This document shows, one piece after another, positions 1 to 11,185 of a DNA stretch of 64,000 bases. Numbering within the stretch: position 1 is the first letter of the stretch; each line of letters opens with the position of its first letter. The stretch comes from Leuctra nigra (lineage: Eukaryota; Arthropoda; Insecta; Plecoptera; Leuctridae): positions 31,918,964 through 31,982,963 of the forward strand of contig OW203761.1 in NCBI GenBank assembly GCA_934045905.1. Direction: 5' to 3'. The position numbers were made by a program, and so were the translations under genes. Under the pieces are notes generated by a model that searched no databases, was not told the origin of the DNA, and saw only the letters and a program-made list of their open reading frames with translations.

Positions 1-3000
1 GATGGTGATGACGCCGATTTTGAGCCTGAGGTAGAAGAGGAAGAGGAAGAAGATGGCTATATCCCACCAGTGACAAAAACATCAGCTAAGAAGAAGCACA
101 GAAAACTAAACAGCCTGGACATATCCAGTGAGGATGATGCTGATTCTGATGAAGATTTTAAAGGAAGCAGGTAAGGAGAATATAGGCACCGAGTTTGGCC
201 GGTGAGGGCGCAGTTAGCAGTGCAAGACGAGCAACCTAGTGGCAGATATTCAAAGCAATTATTATTCGGCCCGCAGTTTCTCAAGTGATTTTTAAGTGTA
301 CATATAGTCCAGTCAAATCAGGCTTAAAAATGTCCAAACCCAAAACAAATTGCAACATTTGGTTTTTTGGTGTCATTCTCTTCATAAAAATGCCCCCTAC
401 AACATATACAAAATCCGCCAAAATCCGCGCACCGGAAGTACTTTTTAATCACTGTTTAATTTAATTTCCCATGTTAATTTCATCTTGCAAAAAAAACTTT
501 TTTTCATGTAACTCCGATTTTGACGAAACTTGGCAGAATTATTCCTCATCCTAAATGAAACAAATAGCTTTCTGAGCGTTTTTCTCTAAATCTTATCGTT
601 TGGAAAATATGGACCTCGCAAAACGTCAAATTACACTCAAAGTGACCGAAATCGTCGAAAACTGACTAAAATGTGACTTTTCGATGGGCAATATTTCCCA
701 AACGATACGATTTAGAGAAAAATGTTCAGAGAGCTTTTTGTGTTTGTTTAGGATGGTGAACAATTCTGCCAAGTTTCGTCAAAATCGGAGTTACATGAAA
801 AAAAGTTTTTTTTGCAAGACGAAATTAACATGGGAAATTAAATTAAACAGTGATTAAAAAGTACTTCCGGTGCGCGGATTTTGGATAAGTTGTAGAGGGC
901 ATTTTTCTGAAGAGAATGACACCAAAAAACCAAATGTTGCAATTTGTTTTGGGTAAATCTCTCATTTGACTGGACTAATAATAGATGATGGTACCAATTT
1001 TTTTTATTATTATATCAATTAATTAACAATTAATTACCCCATCCAACTAAAGTCGGGTTGGGGGGGTGGAGGTAGCTCCACCTTCCTCTAGGGCCTCCTG
1101 GGATGCCGAAGTCGGCCGGCCATTCCAACTTCTTCCCCGTCTTCTTCTTCCTCATCGTCTTCACTCTCCTCTGATTCCTCCACTTGCCGCTCCACCAACT
1201 CGTTCCATCTTTCTACATCTTCCCACCACTTCTCTCCTTCCACTCTCCTCCAATCTTCGCCTCTCTCCACCACATCCTCTTCAATGCTGTCCATCCACTT
1301 GGTCCTCGGACGCCCAGCCTTCTTTTTCTTCACTTGTCTTCCCTTCTCAAATTCTCTTCTAGGAATTCTCTCCTCTCCCATTCTTTTCATGTGCCCGAAC
1401 CATCTCAACCTCTCTCGACTTATCTTCAAACTTAACTTCTCCACTCCCAAGTCTTGTCTTATCTTCTTACTCCTGATTTTATCCAACTTGGTCACTCCCG
1501 CCACCCCTCTCAAAAACTTCATCTGTGATGCCTGGATTTCTGCTATTTCTCTTCTGCCCATTGGCCATGTTACCGCCCCATATGTCAGGATTGGAATATA
1601 GTACAGTTTGTATATCAGTAGTTTGCACCTCATTGGTATACCCTCCTTCCATAACAGCTTCCGAACACATTGGTAAAAGCTCTTCGCCGCTGCTCGTCTC
1701 TTCTTTATCTCGCGCTCCACCTTACCATCCCTTGTCACAACACTTCCTAAATATTTAAACTCCTCCCGTTCCTGCAGCATTGCTCCCTGGATTCCAATCT
1801 TGCACCTCGCCTTCTTTCCTCTGTCCATACACAATGTTTCACTCTTTTCTCTGCTAATATGTAGGCCATATTTTTCTGTCACAATTCCTAATTTATTAAT
1901 TAAATACGGCTTCCAATACATTTTTCCAAGCGATGAGCTGGGGAAATAGGTAGCTAAAGAATGAAAAAATATGTTTAAGTAAGCACACATTTAGGCACGC
2001 ATGTAGACTTAACTGAAAGGGAACTAATTTAACTAATGACTTCAAGGGGTGGGACGTTTAAACGTTTAACCGTCAAACTTGCGTTTAAACGTTTAATCGT
2101 AAAGTTGTTTTGTCTATTTATTGCCTGTCTGTTTTGTCTATTTTGTCAGAATGCTGCGATCAGCTGTGATGCTTTTACCCCTCCCCCTCAAGCCCTATCT
2201 CACCCCCACCCCTAAGTCACTTCAAGACTGAAGCCATGACCCTTATTTTTTTGCTGGCGACATAGCCTCTGGGAATATGAATAATAATAATAATAATGTA
2301 ATTTATTGAGCACATAAAATAGGTACACAATTGGTCTGTATTCAACAATCAAGTCGTTGATCTTCCATACATCCATCTCTTCTCTTCTCTTCAGCTGCTT
2401 CACCTCTTCACCGTTTACCTATTTCTTCTTAAATTATTCATAATAGTCATTATACATAGTTGTGCTTCAATATCAGTGGTAATATTGGAAGAACATCCAA
2501 GCATTTGATTTTTTTAGCTGAGGGAAAACCAAAAAAAAACTTTGAAATTTGAACTTTGAAAGTTCATATCCGATTATATGGTGATCGCGAAATTTTCGAA
2601 GTGTTGTAAATGACTCATGTTTCTAAATATAAATGCGTTTCCATATGTTTCTGGCCCAAAAACACTGGAATCTAATCGCGACAAAACGCGAAACTTACCC
2701 TTAACACTGCTAAACACCACCAAACTGACTAAAACGCGAAATATAACTTCCACGAAATATCACCAAATTTAATATATTTCCTGTTTATTTGAAAATGTTG
2801 CAGTTGCAAAATTCTAATTTTTCTCAGGATCACCAAGGTAAATCCCAATATTCAATCTTTTTTATTTCTAAAATCAGTCAGTGACCCTCCCCTAGACAGA
2901 AGAGCTCTGACCTTGTAGAAAACTACTTGGGGTTGCTTAGTGGGAGGGACAGTGACCTCGCATTATTACGGGGAAGAGGCAAGAGGCAAATATCCTTAAT

Positions 3001-3565
3001 CATTTTTATGCTCAGTAAACGTTTAAAGGGACATTTTGAGAAACTGCTCAGTTTTTCCCAGCCCTAATGACTACCTAATAAGTATGTGTTTTTATTTTGC
3101 AATCAGCTCTGAAGATGATGATGAAGATTATGAGGAAGGCGACTCGGATGACTCCGAGATCGGTCGACGCCGTGGTCGAGGCCGGTCCTCTGGCCCTGTT
3201 CGTCGTTCGGCTCGAGCCAGGACTACCCGCTTCGACCGAGAGTTCATCGATGACGATAGCAATGACAGTGACGTTCCTGTTAAGTCGAAAAAGACGCGTC
3301 AGGTGTGGCACGATACATCTGACAGTGAGGAGAGTGACTCGACTTGGGGGCAACGGAAGAAGCAGAAGCAGAAACAACAGTCATCAAGGACATACGCTCC
3401 CAAATCAAACGAGGTGGGAAATCAAACATTTAACATTACTACCTAGGTACATATTTTAGCTGTAAAGTTTATAGTTATTTATTAGGGATGTCGGCGGGTA
3501 CTCGGGTACTCTGGCGGTTCCGGGTAATCAATTACTCAAGTAATAAATAATACTCGCAAGTATTA

Positions 3566-3600
<35 letters not shown>

Positions 3601-6600
3601 GTGTAGCGTGAAAGACAGATGTTTACACACAGTTATCAGCTTCTCCTCAAGGGGAAGCTCAACGACCTAGCTTGCTATGTGGGGTGAGAAAGGAATGGGG
3701 CAGGAGTGGTGAAATCATATGTAGGGAGTAGGAAGCACAGGAAAAATGAGACTGTATTTTCATTTTCAATCACGCTGTAGGCCACAGTGAAAAAGTTGAG
3801 CCCTGGGTAGAAAAGGTGCACAAATTCCTGTTTTCTTATGATTGAAGTTGTCAGTTATCAACGAATGTTATTATTAGTACAAGTGGTTATACATGACATA
3901 TCCTATCAGGTTATCCTGTTTTCTCGAATTCTTTTCAAGGACAAGCACACAGATGGCCCAGAGAGAGGGTCATTCACTCCTCTCACGCAGCTAAGTGCAG
4001 CGTGTTTATATACCTAAACCCCTACCCCCTTAACTACAAAATTTTTAATTTAAATTTTTTTTTGGGTGGGGGGCAATTACCCGATTTTGACCCGGGTATT
4101 TATGACGGGTACCCGATTCCTGATTTTTGGACCTGCCGACATCCCTAATACCTATTGGTAACATTGATGAAATGTTTTCTTCGGTGATGCTGTTTTGTTT
4201 CTAGGTAAGTTTTTGAAGAACTACTCATTTCATGTTAATAACTCAAATTTATGGGAAATTTGAAAGTTCCACACGACCAAGACCAGTTCCAAGCGGACTC
4301 TTTTTATTTTTACTTGACAATACCAGTGTTTCTGTTCAATAATTTGTATTTTACTAGTTCCACACATATTGTGATCTGCATTGCTGACTTGCTGTAATAT
4401 AAAAAATTCTGATTTTCCAATGTTGTTAAAACCAGTAGCTAATTCGGTCATTCAGGGAATGTCATTGGTTGTTGCAATGGCAATATATGTAGTCATTAAC
4501 TGTTAAAAATTTAACAGAGCATTGAAAACCTGACCCTAAAGCTGGGTCCATATCGACCGTTTTTCCGTTTTGCGTTTTCCGTTTTTACTAATTGAATATT
4601 GACGTTTTTGGTAGGACTGTCCACATAGAGCATTTTGCGTTTTGCGACTTCTACAAAAACGTTTGTAAGCACCTTGGCCTTGTTTAACTGTTCCTGGGAG
4701 ATGTCAGGAGGCCGTGAAAAACAAAAAATGTTCATTCAACATTATTAATATCTGTCAGTGACAGTTTGTGAGTAATTAGATGGGCTAATATTCATAGCAG
4801 GTATGTAATTTTAAAATAATGTTTCTGGTATCAGATCTGCCATGTTATTTGATCATGTGACGTAGTCGCGCGTGATTGGGTATTAAATGTTTTACGTCAC
4901 TTCCGCCGCGCATCTTTTTAAAATCCTCGATGAAGTTTATGCGGCGCTGCAAAGATAAAATCCGCATGCGGCGGGCTTGTGATTGGTCAAGAGAAAAAAA
5001 CGGAAAACTGCAAAACGGAAAAACAGCCTATGTGGACCCAGCTTTAGACACCAAACTTTTAATTATCTATTCATGTGGTAGAGAGTATAAAGGTATGCTG
5101 CTTGTGAAATATGGGGGGTCCAAATATTTTACTACTTTGCAAATTAACTGGGGCAGGTTGGGATTTTAAATTCATTACCCTTTAAGAAATGTGATTGAGT
5201 CGGAGAGCGGGAAAGCAGAAGGGATAGACCGAGAGCAAAGTGGGAGGACCAAGTGAGGTGGGATGTGGAAGAGAGATGGAAGGAATGGAGATCAATGACT
5301 CATACATTAACAGAAAGATTGTGGGACAGAGAGAGGTGGAGACACCTCTTGAAGAGGATTGAAGAGGAAGTGGAAAAGAGTGTTGTGTGGGACTAGCCAG
5401 CCAACACTATTAAAGTGAAGGCCAAAGATGAAGGTGTATCCCCACCCCCTGCCTGACCCAATATTGGTTGGAAATGGGTGACGGATGTTTTTTATAATAT
5501 TACCCTTCAAGTAAATTACTGTGCGTCAGTTTAGTTTTTTTACTCTAGAAGTAGTTTGGTTTAGTTGGCAATAATTTTTATCCGCGATAGTGCTGCAATA
5601 GTCTTTTTGAATCATTAACAGCATTGCATATTTTTCCTATCTGTAAATCTGAAGTCTTGACCTACCTGCAGTTAACTCCTGTTTTCTTTTAGAAGAAGAA
5701 AAAGAAAAAAAAGAAGAAGAGTGCAGTTGGAGGCTCCGATGAGGAAACTTTTAAGGTGTCAAAACCGAAGAAACCTCGAATTAAATTTGGAGGACTTGAT
5801 GAAGTCGAAGAAGACGTGGTAACAGCTCGTCGTACTCGAGGTCAAAAAATCAATTATGTCGAGTTGGCAGGCACCGACAGTGAAGAGGTGAGTCCAGTAG
5901 GTACCTACCTAAACGTAATAGCTATTTATTTGAAAAGATCATCAGTCGGTCAAGAATTTTGACTTTTAATGATATAAAAGTCACTGTAGGACTTTTTTTT
6001 ACTTTTTCAGACTTAGATTTCTCATGAACATCATTAAAAAAAGGCCGTCCCACCCTAACGTGGCAGTAGAATGAGATTGTTTTACTGTGATAACATTTAA
6101 AGAGGATTTCCAATATTGCTTATGTGTAATAATTTTTTTTGGAATTTAAAAAAAAACTGTATTTGGCTTGGCTATATTAGAATTAGACCCAACATTGAGT
6201 ATATACTAATATAGTTTAAATTTAATAAAAATGACCCCCAGCTAGTCTTGCAAAGTTTTTTTTGTATACTTTCAAATCGATTGTTCAATCATGATAAAAA
6301 TCATGAAGAATCATGATGAAAGAATGATGAAGAATCTTCATCATGATGATTTATGATCATGATGAATCATGATCATGATCATCATCATGATCATGATCAT
6401 GATTTATGATCATGATGAATCATGATCATAAATCATAATAATGATAAATATAGGGGTGTGCGAATATTCGAAAATTTCGAATACTTCGAAAATATTTGGT
6501 TCGAATATTCGATTTGGTATTCGAAAAAAAAATAGGTAGGTATTCGAAAATTCGAATATTCAAAAATTTTCGAATAGTTCATGTCTTTTAATTCAAAATA

Positions 6601-9224
6601 ATCCCGCCATTTCTCAAATGGGAGTGTATTTCAATGCTGCCAACTGCTGCAAAGTCTAAAGCCGCGTTTACAACAAAATTAACGTTCGAAAATTAAGAAA
6701 ATTAACGCAATTTCAATTTTCAAGCCCATGTAAACTTATGGATTCGTTCACAACGAAATTTGGTAAATTAACGTACGCCAATTTCACCTCAAAGTAGACC
6801 TACTTCCTACTTTCAAGTCGAACGTTAAGTGGCGCATGCGCACAGTCACCCTCTCACTTCATCTCCACCTCGACTCCAGCTGGCGGCGCCATCTTGTTTT
6901 CAGTGTGATGCATTTACTATTTCGTAATGAATGACTCCAAATTAATTACAGAGACTCAGTTTCGAGAGTATTTTGTAAGAAAAGTGTATATTAGTGTACA
7001 AAGACAAGTTGTAGGTTATCAGATGTGTGTGAGGAGGTTGTGATATTATAATGTTATGTTAAATCCGATCGCGCTCTCAACAACATAACCTTACTTTACG
7101 ATTGGTTACGTTTCGAAAGTGGTTGTGAACGAGATGAAATTGCGTTAATTTTGCAACGTTAATTTTAGAACGTTAATTTTGTTGTAAACGCGGCTTAAAA
7201 CTTCAACCGAAAATTGTCATGGCCGCCATTTTGATTTCGAGGGATATTATTTGTAGGTATTTGTTCCTCCAGGTAGACCTTCCTCATACTCTATTTGTTC
7301 CTGTTATTTCATTTTTTGTGATGATTAATGACAACAATATAATCCTGGCATATTACATCATCATCAGTACATTCATTTATATGGCCATTTTTCATTCTGG
7401 TCATATGAAGAAAGTTTGGTGTCCATTTTTTTTATTTTTTATTGATATTATGTATTTTAATGTAGGTTCCAACTATTCGATATTCGATTCGATATTCGAA
7501 ATATTTTTGTCAATTATTCGATATTCGTATTCGAAGTCCAAAATCACTATTCGCACACCCCTAGATATTTATTAAAAATTGCCAACAAGATGTTCTTCAG
7601 AAAGGGCTCAGTCTTACCATAATTTTGTTTGTTTTAGGAGTTTATGAAAGTCTCCAAAAAAATTGAGAGTGAGGATGAATATGTAATGAATGAAGAAGAA
7701 GAACTTATGGACCTGGAGGAGGAAGGAAAAGAAGAAAGTGATAATGAATCAGGTATATATTATATGTTTTCCAGTACCCATGGGCATGAGCGGGCGTCAT
7801 GCGGCGTCATTGATATATCACTTTCTGAATCAATATTTGTTATTTTTCTATTTATAGTGGATGATCCATTTGCTACTGATCCAGAAGCCAATCCTGTGCC
7901 CCTGCCTGTGGTGTCTGCTACAGTCATGACTGCATCAAAGGAGAAATCCAGTGCGAAAGGTCAACCTGAAAAGCTACAAAAGAAATCAAAAAAGCAGAAG
8001 AAATCTGATGGTAGTATGAAGTCAGTGAAACCACTTCTTTCTGACAGTGATGATGCAGCATTAGAGCTAGCACAGGTTTTGGAAGAGACAATTGAACATT
8101 TTCAACCAGAGATTGATGAAGAAGAACTAGCAAAGGAGACAAAACGGCTCAAAAAGGAGGCTAAGAAACTGGAAAAGAAAGAGTTAAAGAAGAAGGGTAA
8201 GAAAAAGAAGTCGGACTCAGACCTTAGCGAAATTCCAGCAAGCAGTGAGCCCGAGCCTGAACCTGACCTATTGGAGACCACAATGAAGCGCAAGGGTAGA
8301 GGACGTGTTACACAAGCTTCTGACATCCCTGAGGTAAATTCACCAAGCGCTCCCACCACTTTTCCCCGTGTGCAAACTCCTCCGCCTGGCAACAGTGTAA
8401 TCAGCAGGATGTTGCAAGCCCAACCAGTGGCTCCAGCCCCGAGAAGTTTCACCGATGCTGCCTCAGCTATGGGGCAGAAATACTTTGGCGATCGTCTACC
8501 TTTGGGCGAACGCCCATCACTTGGGGATAGGCTTCCATTAGGAGCTCGTAACATGCCTCCCACCCATCGACCTCCCTATTTGCCACGAAGCCGTCATCCA
8601 CTACCTTACCGCCAACCTCGTTCTCCTGGTTTGCCTCACTTCTCGGGTGCCCGAGGACCACCACCCCACCCAAATCTTCCAGGCAATCCAATGTATCATA
8701 CATCACATCACCCAATGGATCCCTCACCGTCTGGTGGAGGTCCAATAACAATAGCGCCTACTGGAGTTGATTCCAAGGCCCCTTTGGGAACACCTCCTCC
8801 CCCTTATTCTCGTGGTGGCCCCCCTCCACTCATCAGCCGGTTTACCGCTGAGGGTCTCCCAGCTACTAATCTGGGAGCACAAGTACGTCATCCCCCACCA
8901 TTGTTTCCTTCTGGTACATCTGGAAACCATCTCCAAGCCCGAACTGCCACTCCACCTGGTAGAACACCAGGCAACTTCTCTCCCTACCACCAACCTCCTA
9001 ATTATCACTATGGTGCATACCCCTCCCCTGGGCCAATTGGATCAGATGACACACTCCCTCCGCCAGCGTATCAAGGCACGGCCTACCCGGAAGCTTATGC
9101 CACATCACCTCTAACAGCTTCGGATGGCAGCAATAGCAAACCCGTCGATGAAGAAGGCAGTGGTGAATTTGGGGGTCTGGTGTCTTACTTTTCCAGTCAG
9201 AGAGAAGATGATTTAGATGCATAG
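1..9224 (+). CDS. Acidic chromatin-type protein, C-terminal 717 codons (RSF1-like, tentative)
   Basis: The window opens inside an exon. Five exons join in phase: 1-170, 3107-3413, 5693-5887, 7638-7752 and 7858-9224 (stop TAG 9222-9224), giving 717 residues. The first four exons alternate acidic runs (EEEEEED, SSEDDDEDYEEGDSDDSE) with basic ones (nine lysines at the start of exon 3), plus RRSARARTTRFDREF and RTRGQKINYVELAGTDSEE. The last exon is a basic coiled stretch followed by about 300 residues rich in Pro, Gly, His and Tyr, with PPPPY and PPPAY motifs. No catalytic domain is visible. The charge pattern and the RRSxRxRxxxFDxEFIDDDS stretch suggest a nuclear histone-binding protein and recall RSF1, an ISWI partner, but this is an inference. 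Other large acidic chromatin proteins remain possible. The missing N-terminal part upstream (PHD or WHIM domain expected for RSF1) would decide. Confidence 0.5.
307..975. mobile_element. Foldback MITE flanked by TA
   Basis: The element reads GTCCAGTCAAAT at the left and ATTTGACTGGAC at the right, with TA at 305-306 and 976-977. The arms are inverted copies of more than 300 bp each, almost meeting near 650. The TA duplication suggests a Tc1/mariner-mobilised element. It lies in an intron of the RSF1-like gene. Confidence 0.8.
1030..1990 (-). mobile_element. Non-LTR retrotransposon, 3' part with intact RT C-terminus
   Basis: A minus-strand frame of about 280 codons (to 1088) reads YGLHISREKSETL, FKYLGSVVTRDGK, ILTYGAVTWPMG, RERLRWFGHMKRM and GRPRTKWMDSIEEDV, the thumb and C-terminal region of a LINE reverse transcriptase. 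It ends in an acidic tail. A C-rich 3' UTR with ACCCGACTTTAGTTGGA follows, as in the copies at 5.2 and 52.2 kb. The 5' part is missing. The clade is not assigned. Confidence 0.85.
2281..2533 (-). mobile_element. 3' end of a CR1/jockey-like LINE
   Basis: Starting from an (ATA)n microsatellite, this stretch matches 21705-21957 almost base for base. It is the 3' end of the same LINE, whose RT domain is preserved in that other copy. Similarity stops at about 2531, a typical 5' truncation. Confidence 0.75.
2567..2968 (-). repeat. Fragment of the TAGAGATCCG hAT element (copy at 37.5-38.4 kb)
   Basis: Read on the plus strand, this matches the reverse complement of about 37980-38387, including GTGATCGCGAAATTTTCG and CCCCAAGTAGTTTTCTAC. 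The TAGAG terminus is missing, so the copy is truncated. Confidence 0.75.
3483..4147. mobile_element. hAT-like MITE, TIR TAGGGATGTCGGC
   Basis: The left end TAGGGATGTCGGC is mirrored by GCCGACATCCCTA at the right, and subterminal GGGTACTCGGG-type repeats are present. The TIR fits the hAT pattern. The flanking 8-mers are too divergent to prove a duplication. A long T run at 3568-3597 lies inside. Confidence 0.65.
4537..5046. mobile_element. Foldback MITE, AAGCTGGGTCC family copy 1
   Basis: TIRs AAAGCTGGGTCCATAT and TATGTGGACCCAGCTTT enclose repeats of the CCGTTTTGCGTTTTCC type. A shorter second copy lies at 28140-28295. TA borders both ends. Confidence 0.75.
5190..5480 (+). mobile_element. 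LINE C-terminal tail fragment (same family as 1.0 and 52.2 kb)
   Basis: A plus-strand frame reads RPRAKWEDQVRWDVEERWKE and continues with WRSMTHTLTERLWDRERW to a TAG at 5393-5395. It is followed by the shared 3' UTR (CCCCACCCCCTGCCTGACCC). Only the last 60 or so codons remain. Confidence 0.7.
6285..6447. repeat. ATGATC-type microsatellite
   Basis: About 160 bp of ATGATC, ATGATGA and ATCATC permutations, largely self-complementary. It abuts the hAT element that starts at 6451. Confidence 0.9.
6451..7563. mobile_element. hAT-like element, TIR TAGGGGTGTGCGAATA
   Basis: The left end TAGGGGTGTGCGAATA is mirrored by TATTCGCACACCCCTA at the right. The flanks GATAAATA and GATATTTA agree at 6 of 8 bases, consistent with an old 8-bp duplication. 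The ends are full of ATTCGAA repeats. The 118-codon ORF inside has no recognisable transposase motif. It contains another foldback element at 6659-7197. Confidence 0.75.
6659..7197. mobile_element. Foldback MITE nested in the 6451-7563 element
   Basis: TIRs AAGCCGCGTTTACAACAAAA and TTTTGTTGTAAACGCGGCTT are near-perfect inverted copies, followed by further GTTCGAAAATTAA-type repeats inside. It sits within the hAT-like element, so it is younger than that element. Confidence 0.75.
7753..7857 (+). other. 105-nt in-frame intron (retainable) in the RSF1-like gene
   Basis: The stretch starts with GTATAT and ends with a pyrimidine-rich TTTATAG. Its length is a multiple of three and it has no stop in the gene's frame, so the ORF reads straight through. 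Flanking codons rejoin in phase (G + TG). The encoded text is hydrophobic and Cys/His-containing, unlike the charged flanks, which favours an intron. Retention would add 35 residues. Confidence 0.6.
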
Positions 9225-10064
9225 CTGTTCCGTAAGTGATCCTCTCTTGTAAATATTGTACATAAGTGATGGTAATTGTAAGAAAGTAGGTTCGTAATTA
9301 ATAGTGAATGTAATATGAATATTCTCCTTTGTTTATTACTTTTGGCAAATATAAATACCTATTAAATCGGGCCTGCTTCACCAAGCAGATTTAGGTTACC
9401 TTACGAGTAGTACCATCTATTGACCTTTGCATACATACATAGCCACGTTACAATTCCGAAGGCATCTGGTATGCTGGAACTCCAAAACTGACTCTTTGGT
9501 AGTGAATTTATTATTACCTTTTCATGATTTTATTTTATATTATACGAAATTATATTGTATCTGCTGTTTATAACTAGCTTAAAAGTTTATTTGATATTGG
9601 ATTTGTTGAAGGGAGCATCGGTATTTGGTTTGATATAGAGATATTTCAGATGTGAAGTATATTGTAGAAAGTGTAAAATTGTTGCGATTTTTTAGAACTT
9701 CAAATGATATTTTAATTATATAATAATTTTGATTTGCAAGAAATTTAACACATTTTTATATTTATATTTTATTCAGTGTGAGATGGTCGTACCAAGTACA
9801 TAATTAATAATTGTATTTTATGTAACTACCTAGTACCTTACCTACTTTGAAATAATTTAATATTACCTAGTAATGTAAAATAATTAAAGATAGTATACTC
9901 ATATACAATGTACTAACAAGGTACAATAAGTTGCAGTTAAGCATGTTTGTCACAGGTTGTGGGCCATGTATTCCTGATAATTGACAGAATTGTTTAATAA
10001 GAGCAATATGTACCTACAGGCTGCCGTGTATTGACAGTAGGTAGTCGTGTATTTAACTAATAAA
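9225..10064 (+). other. 3' UTR of the RSF1-like gene with poly(A) signal
   Basis: AT-rich non-coding sequence follows the TAG stop. An AATAAA at 10059-10064, with overlapping AATAAA-like copies to about 10074, is the best polyadenylation signal. The transcript end is inferred. Confidence 0.45.
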
Positions 10065-10551
10065 ATAAATAAACCCATCTCTATGATGGTGTTGCTATTT
10101 ATATTCTATTACGTTGACCCATCTTTTATTTCCTCGAGTGTAAGGTTTGTGGATATTGAATTGAGGTGTGTAATCTTGTAATTTTAAGATAATTGAGTTA
10201 CAATGTAGGGGGGGGGGGGGGGGGGTGTCATTTGCAACAAAATGTAATAGCTTAAATAAAAGTTTTAAAAATTAGCATGAAAAGTGAAACTATCAAATTA
10301 ACAAGATGTAGTAATTAATTATCGAATTACCAACTCTTTACATAATGACATTAGAAACATACAATATATTACAAGAATTTGATTTATTTTGTGTCTTATA
10401 CATTGTGCTATGCCTACTGCCCATGGGCGTTGTAGGTAGTGCCTTTAAATCAGTGCTTGCTTACACCACATTGGAGCGATCTGGGACAGTACGAAGCAGC
10501 TTATTTATAAAATTAAATCCTAGATGGGTTGATTTTTTTTTTAAATCTTCA
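10065..10551. other. Intergenic sequence, no gene seen
   Basis: AT-rich sequence between the RSF1-like gene and the palindromes at 10.55 kb. It contains a run of about 18 G at 10208-10225. No coding or RNA signal is recognised. Confidence 0.5.
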
Positions 10552-10554
10552 GTC

Positions 10555-10925
10555 TGATCAATAGACCAATTCAGAAATTATCTGGATGGCTCTGGATTCT
10601 AATGAATTTCACATGCAGTATGATTTTCCAAGTGTGCATTCATATTGTAACCCATTGTTGTAAAACACTTAGGCTGCGTTTCACCAAGATTCCAAACCTG
10701 GGTTAGAGGCGGTAAACCTGGTTTAGGAGCCTCTAAACCAGGTTTACCGGTTAGAGGCGGTAAACCTGGTTTAGGAGCCTCTAAACCAGGTTTACCGCCT
10801 CTAACCCGGGTTTGGAATCTTGGTGAAATGCAGCCTAATATATATATGGAAAACCAAACTGCATGTGAATTTATCTAGAAACCAGAGCCACCTAGATATT
10901 TTCTGAATTGGTCTATTAATGATCT
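10555..10925. mobile_element. Foldback MITE with a second palindrome nested inside
   Basis: Outer arms ATAGACCAATTCAGAAA and TTTCTGAATTGGTCTAT continue as inverted copies for about 85 bp. Inside, 10670-10837 is an almost perfect palindrome bounded by TAGGCTGCGTTTCACCAAG and CTTGGTGAAATGCAGCCTA. It contains two direct copies of GGTTAGAGGCGGTAAACC. Confidence 0.8.
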
Positions 10926-11185
10926 GCAGTGCGATTGTATAACTTCTTAGCCGAGATAATGGATCGTTATCGATACCAATGATAAAATTAATTTAGCCTA
11001 TCAAAGGTAAAGCAATTCAAAGTGCGTAAAGTCGACTTCCTGAGATAAATAATGTGATTATATATCATATCCTCGTAGCTTTTGCACAATTCACATGATT
11101 AACAATGATATTAATAGTTTACTTTCATCAATTTGTATAGATAACGATCCATTATCTCGGCTAAGAAAGTTATACAATCACACTG
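10926..11185. mobile_element. Foldback MITE, 46-bp arms
   Basis: CAGTGCGATTGTATAACTTC and the following TTAGCCGAGATAATGGATCG are mirrored at 11140-11185. It lies directly beside the previous element, so the two form a cluster of cruciform-capable sequence. Confidence 0.75.

Noticed and set aside
7219..7575. 118-codon ORF as a gene
   Set aside because: It spans the right end of a hAT-like element and has no transposase or other recognisable motif.
8102..9222. Minus-strand ORFs of 74-153 codons opposite the RSF1-like last exon
   Set aside because: They are shadows of the strongly biased Pro-rich coding exon on the other strand.
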